Source: Robbsia betulipollinis
GTDB taxonomy: Bacteria; Pseudomonadota; Gammaproteobacteria; Burkholderiales; Burkholderiaceae
Assembly: GCF_026624755.1 (NCBI RefSeq)
Contig: NZ_JAPMXC010000001.1
Coordinates: 1,832,365-1,896,364 of the forward strand
Direction of reading: 5' to 3'
DNA length: 64,000 nt
The position numbers were made by a program, and so were the translations under genes. Positions 40,707-48,985 of the stretch are shown one piece after another. Each line of letters begins with the position of its first letter. The stretch's first letter is position 1. A model generated the notes under the pieces. The model worked only from the letters and a program-made list of their open reading frames with translations, was not told the origin of the DNA and did not search any database.

Positions 40707-40720
40707 GCGCGCGCGCGCGC
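40707..40720. repeat. (GC)7 dinucleotide tract upstream of 40683
   Basis: Seven GC dinucleotides lie 23 bp upstream of ATG 40683. Such a tract can vary in length and would change promoter or leader spacing if it lies there. Confidence 0.7.
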
Positions 40721-41067
40721 GGCCCCGTATCTGTCCTGTCACCGTGATCATCGGGCCACCTGGTCGTCCGATTCTCGATGAACGGGGATGGCCGGCACCG
40801 GCCGGTTCGCCAAAACCCGGTGGGACGTCATCGCCTCGACCGGTGCCGTATCCGGGCCACGGTGCGCCGTCGATATCCGCCCGGCGCACCACAAGTCGAT
40901 CTCGCGTCGGTACGACGTCCCATATCGTGCGATTCGATCATCAGATAAAGCCATTGGCGTCGTCTCTCTCAATGAAAATATGCGGAGACTTATTTATAGA
41001 CGCTGTCATGAACGCATGGCGATCAAAAACCGGTCATGTCCGCGACGCCATCGCCCGATGGGCGCTG
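40721..41067. other. Intergenic remainder between unknown gene and Kelch pseudogene
   Basis: No confident gene. Short open frames exist on the minus strand (up to about 75 codons) without ribosome sites or recognisable products. AT-richer DNA around 40975-41020 may carry the promoter for the leftward unit. Confidence 0.35.
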
Positions 41068-42160
41068 TCAGGGCGAATAGATCCCGGCATCGGTTCCAAT
41101 GGACAGCACCTGTCCGGAGGTCAGGCCGACGAGGCGCTGCTCTTCCTGCGCCGCCGCCATGACACCGGTGCCCACCCAGGCGCGGGTGCCGGGATCATAG
41201 CGCTCCGCGCTCGCGCTGCCCCCACTCCCCACGTCGCCCCCGGCGACCAGGATCGTGCCCGTCTTTCTGGAGATTGGCGGTGTGCTGGAGGCGGGGAAGA
41301 ATCATCGCGCCGCTGGTAGCGGACCGAGTGCCGGACGATGGGTCATAGCGCTCGCTGCCGACGCCCGCGACCAGGACTTGATTGGTCCGCAACAATGTCG
41401 CGGTATGGAGCATTTGCGGGACCACCATCGCACCCGTGGTCGTCCAGATTCCCGCGGCGGGGTCGTAAAGCTCGGCGCTGGCAAGCGGCGTGGTCGCATC
41501 GGTCCCACCGCCGGCGACGAGCACCTTGCCGTCGGACAACAGCGTGGCCGTGTGCTGCGCGCGCCTGGTTGAGAACGCCGCCCGCGCGCCGCTGCTGCGT
41601 GCCGGGATCGTAGATCTCGGTAGTTGCCAGCGCACTGGTGCCGGACGCCGTCGCGAACCCACCGGCGACCAACACGCTGCCATTGCCTAAACGTGTCGCC
41701 GTATGGGCGCCCCGAGCAACGATCATCGCGCCACACGTGGTCCATGTGTTTCGTGCCGGCGCGCAGACTTCCGCGATGGCCGTCGGCGCAGCCGCGCCAG
41801 CGCTTGTAGGAATGCCACCTGTCACAAGGATGGTGCCGTCGTTGAGCAGCGTCGCCGTGCCATCGATATGGGGCGTCAAGAACGCAGCAACGACTGTCCA
41901 GGTGCCGGGAGCGACGATCGCGATCACGACGCTGGTCCGCGCCTACCGGCGGCGTTGCTGCCCACGATCGCATACGTTGTAGACGGGCTGACATCCGCAG
42001 GGGTGCCACCGATCACGCCTGAACCCGGATCGATCGCCAGGCCGGCCGGAAGGTTCGGTGAGATCGCGTAACCAGGGCGCAGCGCAATGCGGTCCACCAT
42101 CTCGGCATGCACAGATCCATGCCTCGTCGTTTCTCCAGGTAAACAGCGGTTATCCGACAT
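41068..42160 (-). pseudogene. Degenerate Kelch-repeat protein gene with N-terminal putative Ig domain
   Basis: Reading leftward, fragments in three frames form one protein. First is a putative-Ig (He_PIG) segment, LPAGLAIDPGSGVIGGTPAD, at about 42010-42070. Kelch-type repeats then appear in another frame ([18 protein letters not shown]) from about 41927. They switch frame near 41580 ([34 protein letters not shown]) and again near 41255, where one extra C breaks [10 protein letters not shown]; the frame then ends at TGA 41068-41070 after SIGTDAGIYSP. Three frameshifts and no intact start mean a decayed gene, probably an exported beta-propeller protein. Confidence 0.82.
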
Positions 42161-42305
42161 TCCGGTCGACGGGCACCGCGTTCAACGCTCCGGGTCACGG
42201 CCGCAACGCATTGCGGATCGAGGCGCGTTCGCATGCGTCGAGCGCGAAACTACCGTCCATGCCGGAATGGGCGCCAGGAAAACGGCCGGACATTGCCGTC
42301 GGGGT

Positions 42306-42956
42306 TCAGTCGCTCTTCAACTCGCGCACGATGCTTGCCAGTTCGACATCGTTGCGAGCGCCGAGCTTGCGCATGGCGGCGCCTTTCTGATTACTCACCG
42401 TTTTCGGGCTGCGATGCAGTCGCGCCGCTATCTCGGAAATGGAAAAGCCATCGCACGTCATTCGCGCCACGATCGATTCCTTCTCCGACAACGCACTCAA
42501 TCCGCCGGCTTTGTCCGGGCCTTGAAATATATTCGACAGCAGGGCACTGGCAATCGGCGGTGGTAGATAGATGTTGCCGCTTTGCACATCGCGAATAGCC
42601 TGCGGCAACCCGGCACAATCGCTACGTGCCTTCCCGATGAATCCGGAGGCGCCCGCCGCCAGCGATGTCGAGACAATGTGCGACCCGGTATGGGAACTGA
42701 GGATCAGCACCTTGGTATTGGGCGCCACGCGCTTGATTCTTTTCAATAGATCGAGACCGTCCGCCTGCGGATCATCCGCGAATTCGAAATCGCACAACAG
42801 CACGTTCACGGGGGTTTCAAGGAGATGCTGAAACAGCTCTCCAATAGTGGCGCAGCTGAACCGCACGTCGATATCCGGATGTTCGGTCAATACCTGGCTC
42901 ACTCCCAATAGTATGACTGGATGGTCGTCCGCCAACCCGACTGATATTTTTTTCAT
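42306..42956 (-). CDS. NarL/FixJ-family (LuxR-type) response regulator
   Basis: A 216-residue response regulator. The receiver domain has the acidic pair at D10-D11, the phospho-acceptor D56 in VLLCDFEF, and the conserved Lys109 in SGFIGKAR. A LuxR-type HTH follows (LSEKESIVARMTCDGFSISE, IAARLHRSPKTVSNQKGAAM). The layout is like RcsB/BvgA. It is divergent from the hybrid kinase at 43360 across 403 bp of AT-rich DNA, so the two are probable partners and likely controllers of the adjacent T3SS; that last step is inference. Confidence 0.9.
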   Translation of the reverse strand: MKKISVGLADDHPVILLGVSQVLTEHPDIDVRFSCATIGELFQHLLETPVNVLLCDFEFADDPQADGLDLLKRIKRVAPNTKVLILSSHTGSHIVSTSLAAGASGFIGKARSDCAGLPQAIRDVQSGNIYLPPPIASALLSNIFQGPDKAGGLSALSEKESIVARMTCDGFSISEIAARLHRSPKTVSNQKGAAMRKLGARNDVELASIVRELKSD

Positions 42957-43359
42957 ATTTCCCCCCGTATCGCGTTTGCGAATCCAGGTAACCGATCCAC
43001 TCTGGCGGCACCCCGTTCCGCTCGTTTTTATTTAGTAATCCTGTTTTGCGCCTCGCAGAAAACATATTACGATAGCCACGAACGCGATCCAGATAGCCGC
43101 TGCCTGTAGATATATCATGCTGGAACCTCGTTGAAAAGTTGCTTTTTTGCAATAAAACAATAGTAGATAGAGTATTTTTCTATTTATTATTGTTTTTCTT
43201 GAAAAAAAATTGTATAAAAACTTGGCTTAAAATCTGTTTTCGATGTCCCATTGTCTCGGAATGGGTGTTTTTCCGGAACGGGCGTAGATGCAATGCGGGA
43301 TGGGCGAAGGCCCAATTTGCAGGGTCGCTAGTTTTTTAAGATGAAGAGAATCGAGCACC
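42957..43359. other. AT-rich divergent control region of the two-component genes
   Basis: A 403-bp gene-free stretch that is strikingly AT-rich between about 43120 and 43250, in contrast to its high-GC surroundings. It should hold both the response-regulator and kinase promoters. Such regions are typical targets of H-NS-like silencers in acquired islands. Confidence 0.6.
43190..43218 (+). promoter_or_regulatory. Candidate sigma-70 promoter for the hybrid kinase
   Basis: TTGTTT (43190-43195) and TATAAA (43213-43218) are separated by exactly 17 bp. Transcription would start near 43225, leaving a leader of about 135 bases before ATG 43360. Confidence 0.55.
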
Positions 43360-46300
43360 ATGCCGCAACGCATTCTGGCGCGTACCTACCGGTACAACCA
43401 ACGCCTGTTGTATGGAGCCGCGATCACGCTTTCGATCGCGATCTTAGGCGCTGCCGCTCTTGCAACGGTCGCTGTCGTCGATCAATATCGAGACAAACAG
43501 GTCGCGCTTTTCGTAACCAAGCGCGAGCAGGTCAAGTCCGAGGTCGACAATCTGTCGGTCCGGCTGATGCAGCTCGTGGATCTGTATGAAGCCGCCTGGT
43601 CGTTGCACCAGACGGACTACGTTCCACTGCATGCGTATCAAGGGCGGTTGAAGGAAGGCATGGACGTGACAGGAACGTCCGCGGACCTTACCGTGACGCC
43701 CTTTACCATCGTGAGCAACCTGTCGTCGCCAGGCGATGCCGACCGGCTGGCCGTGCTGCTGCGCATTCTTCGCGATGTGTCCGCCGCGCCGTCGATCGAC
43801 GCGCGCAAGATCGGCGTGACCTTGCAGGGCGGCATCTACGCGCCGGATGGCAAATTCATGGCATTTTCTCCGCCGCTGGATGAAAGGGCGCAAGTCACGG
43901 CGCGCACGCAAGGCGCGGTGCGTTTCAATCTCGGCAGGATGGCGTTCGCGGAGGACGTGCTCGCCTGTCAATCCCCGAGAGGTTTGCGTACGAGACGTCC
44001 GTTCTGGGTCACGGAACGGACGGGGCGTGACGACGATGGGGGCGGGGCCGATGTAGCAAGCGAAACGCACGGGACGAATCAGTCCGCCATCTCGCAAATC
44101 GTGCTGCCGATTTTTCATGGCGACGAGCGCGTTCTGACGATCGACGTCAGCGTCGGATTCGACGACTTTCTGCAATTCTTCCTGCATAGCGAGCGTACGC
44201 CGGGATTTTTCGTTCTGGATAGCGCGCGTCACCAGAATCTCGGTTTCGCGTTGGACTCGGCCGCGGACGAACGGCGCTACCGCGCGATCCAGCGTCAGCC
44301 GGCGATAATCGGGCAAGCCGACGGCGAACTTCGTAGCTACCGCGAAGGTGCCGTCTTCTATATCACGCAGAAAGTCAACGGTCCCGACTGGATCGCCGTT
44401 TATGTATTCGATTGGCGCGATGTGATCGCGAGTCTGCACCGGGAAGCGCTCGGTGCGCTCGGTATCGTCCTGGGATCGCTGCTGTTCCTCTGGGGCGCGG
44501 TGATCTACTTCGACAAACGAATCGCAGGGCCATTGAGCGTCAGCATACAGAAGCGGATCGAAGCCGAACATTTCAGCAAGTCAGTGGTTGATACGATTCC
44601 GGTCGGCGTGGCGGTCTATATTCCGGGGACACACGAGGTCGTTCTGGAGAACGCGGTGGCGGCACGCATGCTGGGCGTGGAGGCCGGCACGAACGGCAGC
44701 GACTTCTACAAGAGGATCGCCGATGAACAGCCGCTGCTGCACGATAGTCACCGGGACCACATTTTTCGAGAAGTTACCTGGCCGTTTGCATCCGAACGCT
44801 CCGCCTGTATCGGCGTTGCCGCCTCCAGCACGACATATGGCGGCCGTGCCGCGTTGTTGTTCGGGTTGGTCGACCTGAATTTCAAGAAAGCCAATGAGCG
44901 TTTGCTGATCGAGGGGAAGGAAAAGGCGGACGAGGCAAACCGCGCCAAGTCGATGTTCCTTGCCTTGATGACGCATGAAATCCGCACGCCGCTTCATGGC
45001 GCGGCGGGGCACCTGGAATTGCTCGAGCGCGAAGTCTTCGACGTGGAACAGGTCGAGCGCGTCGCGATGATCCGGCGCTCGTTCTCGTCGCTGCTCAAGA
45101 TCGTCGACGATCTGCTGGATTTGACCAAGGTCGAATCGAACGCCCTGACGATCGGCAGCGTGCGTATGTGCGTCAACGACATCGTCGAGCAATGCGTGCA
45201 GCAGTTCGCCCCAACGATCACGCAGCGCGGGGTACGCTGCGTATGCACGACCGACGCCAGGCTGGACGGCATGGTGCTGGGCGACGATCAGCGGCTCGGC
45301 CAGATTCTGCTCAATCTCCTCAGCAACGCCGCGAAATTCACCGAGAAAGGCGCGGTATCCGTCAGGAGCGAATTGATCAGCACGAGTCAAACCCAGCAAT
45401 GCGTCCGGCTGGAAGTCGCGGACACCGGAATCGGTATCCCGGCGGCGCTGCAATCCACGCTGTTCAATCCGCTTACGCAGGCGGACGATACGATAAGCCG
45501 ACGCTTTGGCGGAACGGGACTGGGCCTTTTCCTTTGCCGCAAGCTCGCCATGTTGATGGGCGGGCGCATTACGCTCGAAAGCGCGCCGGGAGCGGGAAGC
45601 ACGTTCTACGTCGACTTGCCTTTCCAGATGGGTCGCGTCGATGCGCTCGAAGAGGCCGCCGACGCGTGTGCCGGTCTTCCCGGCACGCGCGTCGGTACCG
45701 ATGTCGATGACCCGGCATGGCGGTCTGCCCTGGCCCAGCGCATCACGCGCTGGGGCGGGCATTTCGTCGACGCGGCGGAGCAGGCCCCGCTCGACATCCT
45801 GGTGACCGTATCCGACATCGGTCCCCCGAATGAACGCGTCGTCCACGCCACCGCTTCGCACTCGCGGTCTTCCGCGCGTCCAAGCGCCCGGGCGACACGC
45901 ACTGTTCGCCTGGCGGCGGATCTGCCCTCGGTGCCCCGCTTCGAGGACGATACCGTCTTACTGACCTCGCTGTCGCGGCAGGCGCTGCGTGACACGCTGC
46001 ATCGGATCGCCTGCGGCGAAGGCAGCGCGCCTGTCGTTTCCGCCCCGGCCTCACCATCGCGGAAGGTCGCCGATCTCGATATTCTCATCGCAGAGGACGA
46101 GCCCGTGAGTCGCAGTCTCTTGGTGGACCAGTTGCGCCGTCTCGGATACACGCGCATCCGCAGCGCCGAAAACGGTCTTGCCGCGCTGGCTTCATGGCGC
46201 GAGCGGCCGGCGGACCTCGTCATCACCGATCTGTCGATGCCGGTGCTCGACGGCCCGGGCCTGCTCCTGGAGATACGGCGCGAGGACGCGGGGGCGAAGG

Positions 46301-46740
46301 TCGTCTTCACGACGGCGTCTGTCAGGGACGACCGCGGGATGGCCCTGTCGGCATTCGATGGACAACTCGAAAAGCCGGTGCTGCTCGACGATTTATCCCG
46401 TTTGCTGGAACGGCTCACGGGCAGGGACGCCGGGGAAGGCGAGGCGGCGGCGCCATCGCGACGCACGGGAATCGATGCGATCCTGTGGGATGCGTTCCGG
46501 GTCGAGTGGAAAAAAGATCGGGCGAATCTTGCCGGCGCCGTGCGAACGCGCGATTTTTCCTCGATAGAGCGTCAGATCCATCGCGTCCGCGGCGCACTGC
46601 TTACCCTCGGCGACGATTCGCTGATTCAGGCGCTCGAACCGGTATCGGCTGCTGTCGGGCGACAGGATGAGGCCGAGTTGGATCAGGCCTGGATCACGCT
46701 GGCCGCGCGGGTGGACGAGGCATTGCCGACATCGGTTTGA
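43360..46740 (+). CDS. Hybrid sensor histidine kinase (HisKA-HATPase-REC-HPt)
   Basis: A 1126-residue phosphorelay kinase. One N-terminal helix (residues ~19-41) and a second at ~367-388 enclose a ~325-residue periplasmic sensor that I cannot classify. A PAS-like segment (~405-510) leads to HisKA with His539 in LMTHEIRTPLHG. HATPase_c follows, with Asn656 in LLSNAAKF and DTGIGIP, then a receiver domain with Asp957 in VITDLSMPVLDG. A C-terminal HPt-like helix bundle carries His1074 (RQIHRVRGAL). The His-Asp-His arrangement suggests transfer to the LuxR-type regulator encoded divergently, as in BvgAS/RcsCB. Confidence 0.93.
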   Translation: MPQRILARTYRYNQRLLYGAAITLSIAILGAAALATVAVVDQYRDKQVALFVTKREQVKSEVDNLSVRLMQLVDLYEAAWSLHQTDYVPLHAYQGRLKEGMDVTGTSADLTVTPFTIVSNLSSPGDADRLAVLLRILRDVSAAPSIDARKIGVTLQGGIYAPDGKFMAFSPPLDERAQVTARTQGAVRFNLGRMAFAEDVLACQSPRGLRTRRPFWVTERTGRDDDGGGADVASETHGTNQSAISQIVLPIFHGDERVLTIDVSVGFDDFLQFFLHSERTPGFFVLDSARHQNLGFALDSAADERRYRAIQRQPAIIGQADGELRSYREGAVFYITQKVNGPDWIAVYVFDWRDVIASLHREALGALGIVLGSLLFLWGAVIYFDKRIAGPLSVSIQKRIEAEHFSKSVVDTIPVGVAVYIPGTHEVVLENAVAARMLGVEAGTNGSDFYKRIADEQPLLHDSHRDHIFREVTWPFASERSACIGVAASSTTYGGRAALLFGLVDLNFKKANERLLIEGKEKADEANRAKSMFLALMTHEIRTPLHGAAGHLELLEREVFDVEQVERVAMIRRSFSSLLKIVDDLLDLTKVESNALTIGSVRMCVNDIVEQCVQQFAPTITQRGVRCVCTTDARLDGMVLGDDQRLGQILLNLLSNAAKFTEKGAVSVRSELISTSQTQQCVRLEVADTGIGIPAALQSTLFNPLTQADDTISRRFGGTGLGLFLCRKLAMLMGGRITLESAPGAGSTFYVDLPFQMGRVDALEEAADACAGLPGTRVGTDVDDPAWRSALAQRITRWGGHFVDAAEQAPLDILVTVSDIGPPNERVVHATASHSRSSARPSARATRTVRLAADLPSVPRFEDDTVLLTSLSRQALRDTLHRIACGEGSAPVVSAPASPSRKVADLDILIAEDEPVSRSLLVDQLRRLGYTRIRSAENGLAALASWRERPADLVITDLSMPVLDGPGLLLEIRREDAGAKVVFTTASVRDDRGMALSAFDGQLEKPVLLDDLSRLLERLTGRDAGEGEAAAPSRRTGIDAILWDAFRVEWKKDRANLAGAVRTRDFSSIERQIHRVRGALLTLGDDSLIQALEPVSAAVGRQDEAELDQAWITLAARVDEALPTSV

Positions 46741-46746
46741 CGCCCT

Positions 46747-47406
46747 CTAGGGGGCAAGTGTCGTGGACATGTCAGTGTCGTCATGCGGCTGTGGTGCGTT
46801 CCGCGCGCGCGCGAGCGTCACCGCCGGACCGGGGAATCCGCTGAAAGCCGGTGCTTTCGCGCGACGATTCATGGCGTCATGGCCGGAGGCGGTCGTGCGC
46901 CGTCCGTCGGTGAGATGTCCGCCATCGTCGGGATGAATCGCCGCCATGCCCGGCAGTCGAAATGGCGATGGCGGTGTGAGTCCCGCCGGTGATGCGTTGG
47001 CGCCATAGTAGCCAGCGAATATCCGCCGTGCATAAGTACGTTGCTTGTCGGGAGAGTGCGCGTTGTAGCCACCCACTGCGCGCCACGTCGCGCCATATCG
47101 ACGAATGTTGCGGGCGAGAATCCAGGCGCCCACGCTTTCGTTCGTGCATCGGTCGAAAAGACGCTTTTCCGAAATTCCGTACCGCTTCAGGATGGGAAGC
47201 CAGTGGCTATTGATCTGCATGACGCCGATATCGTACGAGCCATCGCGGTTACGGTTCAATGCGGTGGCGTTCAATCCGGACTCGCGTTCGCCGATCACGT
47301 ACATCAACCTCGCGTCGAGTCCATATGCGCGGGCCGCCTCCGTCCAGCAATCTCCGGCCTGCGCGCACGTCGTTCCGAAACCCATCGTGCACATGGCGCT
47401 TGCCAT
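46747..47406 (-). CDS. Lytic transglycosylase of the IagB/IpgF type (T3SS accessory)
   Basis: A 219-residue SLT-type muramidase that locally opens peptidoglycan for injectisome assembly. The catalytic Glu is in VIGERESGLNATAL, followed by the family stretch GSYDIGVMQINSHWLPIL and WILARNIRRYG ... AVGGYNAHS. The start MASAMCTMGFG (47406) gives a short hydrophobic leader ending near CAQAGDC; longer in-frame starts add a basic, non-homologous region. A Pro/Ala-rich tail of ~80 residues exceeds the family norm. It is convergent with the kinase gene (6 bp) and ends the leftward T3SS operon. Confidence 0.85.
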   Translation of the reverse strand: MASAMCTMGFGTTCAQAGDCWTEAARAYGLDARLMYVIGERESGLNATALNRNRDGSYDIGVMQINSHWLPILKRYGISEKRLFDRCTNESVGAWILARNIRRYGATWRAVGGYNAHSPDKQRTYARRIFAGYYGANASPAGLTPPSPFRLPGMAAIHPDDGGHLTDGRRTTASGHDAMNRRAKAPAFSGFPGPAVTLARARNAPQPHDDTDMSTTLAP

Positions 47407-47500
47407 CCACCGAACCCATCGGCACCGCGTGGTTCGGTGTCGGGTGGCTTCGAAGCGCACGGTGGGCTGGCTGCGGTTCTGTCGGATAGTCACGCTGGCT

Positions 47501-47746
47501 TCAAAACAGATCGGGGTCGAACTGGAGGGTCGGACTGGCATCGGGCGCGTCGTCATCGGATGAGCTCATGTTCGTCATCATGATCTGCATCATCCATTTC
47601 TGCATGGCGGAGGGCGACATGCCGCCGGTGCCTGTCGCGGAGGCCGCGGCAGCGGCATCGGACAGACTCCGCGGCGATTCGGAATCGGCGTTCGGCATGG
47701 CCTTGGATTCGCCGAACGCTAAAGGTGCCGATGGATCGATCGTCAT
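47501..47746 (-). CDS. Small T3SS-operon protein in the orgC position
   Basis: An 81-residue protein. AAGGA six bases upstream and a 4-bp ATGA overlap with the sctL stop make it a convincing gene. It is acidic with a Met-rich middle (MSPSAMQKWMMQIMMTNMSS) that could be an amphipathic helix, and a C-terminus ending in LQFDPDLF. Position matches SPI-1 orgC, but I see no clear sequence resemblance and the length is shorter. Possibly a secreted regulator of needle assembly or a chaperone. Confidence 0.72.
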   Translation of the reverse strand: MTIDPSAPLAFGESKAMPNADSESPRSLSDAAAAASATGTGGMSPSAMQKWMMQIMMTNMSSSDDDAPDASPTLQFDPDLF

Positions 47747-48417
47747 GGGGATTCCTTTTCTTCTGTTTGCTGGGCGCGGGACAATAGCGCCGCGACCATT
47801 TTTGCGGTGATGTCGGCACCGGGCCCGCGCGCGCCTCGCTGCATGCGGGCGCAGACCTGGGTCGATGCGGCGGCTGGCGTGAACGAGAGGGAAAATGGGC
47901 CATGACCAATGACGAGCCGGTCGTTCGGCGAGGGGCTCAAGGCGAGGCGTCGTCCGCTGTTCGCCTGTAATCGATCGACTTCGCATGGGTCCAGCCGGCA
48001 CCATCGCGGAAGGTGAACGCTCACCGGCTGATCCGTTTCGCGATCCTTCACGCCCAGGTATTCCTCTATCAGTGCGTTGACCGTCTCCGTGTCCGTGAAC
48101 AGCATTTCCACGTCTCGCGCGATGGCATCGCGCTCGCGCGCCAGTTGCGCGGCGTAGGTTTGCGAAAGCTGCGTCGTTTCGCCGATCAAGACGTCGACAA
48201 ACAGTGCGATGCCATCGCGGTAACCATCCAGACGGGCCTGCTCGTAGCGTGCGTCCACCTCGCGGCCGGCGTCATCGACGATGCGCCTGGCGATCTTCCT
48301 GGCCGTTTCTTCCAAGGCGAGGCGTCGGTTGGCGCGATGCAGAGCCGAACGCCGGTACACCACGCCGGCTTCCGGCGTCGGGGCTTCCCCATAGATCTTG
48401 TGTGAGTGGTTGCGCAT
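47743..48417 (-). CDS. sctL: T3SS stator protein SctL (OrgB-like)
   Basis: A 224-residue OrgB/SctL-type protein that links the SctN ATPase to the sorting platform. After MRNHSHKIYGEAP the segment VVYRRSALHRANRRLALEET begins a long charged helix (to about residue 90) with DGYRDGIALFVDVL, closely resembling the OrgB layout, and a C-terminal domain follows. ATG 48417 is chosen by this resemblance; it overlaps the end of sctK by 146 bp. An earlier in-frame ATG at 48468 would enlarge the overlap. Followed by the small ORF with ATGA coupling. Confidence 0.8.
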   Translation of the reverse strand: MRNHSHKIYGEAPTPEAGVVYRRSALHRANRRLALEETARKIARRIVDDAGREVDARYEQARLDGYRDGIALFVDVLIGETTQLSQTYAAQLARERDAIARDVEMLFTDTETVNALIEEYLGVKDRETDQPVSVHLPRWCRLDPCEVDRLQANSGRRLALSPSPNDRLVIGHGPFSLSFTPAAASTQVCARMQRGARGPGADITAKMVAALLSRAQQTEEKESP

Positions 48418-48985
48418 AGCTCGTTGCCATCGAGAGAAGGGTGTGGGAAATCCAGCCGCGATATCCAACCGGTGAAGCGCGTTGCAATTGCGTGGATAGC
48501 GCAGTCGCGTCCGCGTCGGTTCGCGCGGAAAAAAGCAGTCCGAGCCGTTCGGCGATGACCTCGTGCATTCCCGGAATGGCGAGTCGCAGAGCGGCCAGAC
48601 CGCAGACGGCCGGATCGACTTTTCCGGCGCGAGCGCAGGGCGGTACCGCGCGATGCGGCAGCGGCAATTCGAGGAAGCGTCGGCGGCGCCCGTCCAGGCG
48701 CCGGTACTGGCCGGACGCGAGCCAATCGGCGCGTTGACTGAAGAGCCCGAGCAGAAGGCAGAGGTCCGGAATCGCGTTCCAGCAGCGCAGCAGGGCAGAG
48801 GTGGGAGGATCGGTTGGAATGACGTCGGGCGAGGCGGTGTGCAACCCGTGCTCGGCGAAGATGATCGTGTTCCTGCTGACTTTGGACAGCGTGCGCCACG
48901 ATGCAGCAGCCATTGTCACGCGGGCTGGATGCAGATAGTCGTCCGGGTCGAGCATGATTCGCAGCAGGTGGTTGGTGCCGTTCAT
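48272..48985 (-). CDS. sctK: T3SS sorting-platform protein SctK (OrgA-like)
   Basis: A 237-residue protein starting MNGTNHLLRIMLDPDDYLHP, in the fixed position between sctJ and sctL. OrgA/SctK proteins are poorly conserved, cytoplasmic sorting-platform components; the MLDPDDYLHPAR start is typical. ATG 48985 overlaps the sctJ stop in ATGA. The last ~48 residues overlap the sctL frame and are Arg/Gly/Gln-rich, so only the first ~190 residues may be the conserved domain. Confidence 0.74.
   Translation of the reverse strand: MNGTNHLLRIMLDPDDYLHPARVTMAAASWRTLSKVSRNTIIFAEHGLHTASPDVIPTDPPTSALLRCWNAIPDLCLLLGLFSQRADWLASGQYRRLDGRRRRFLELPLPHRAVPPCARAGKVDPAVCGLAALRLAIPGMHEVIAERLGLLFSARTDADATALSTQLQRASPVGYRGWISHTLLSMATSYAQPLTQDLWGSPDAGSRRGVPAFGSASRQPTPRLGRNGQEDRQAHRR

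Noticed and set aside
40748-40972. Minus-strand ORF of 74 codons upstream of the unknown gene
   Set aside because: No ribosome site or recognisable product; overlapping frames of similar length exist in the same stretch.
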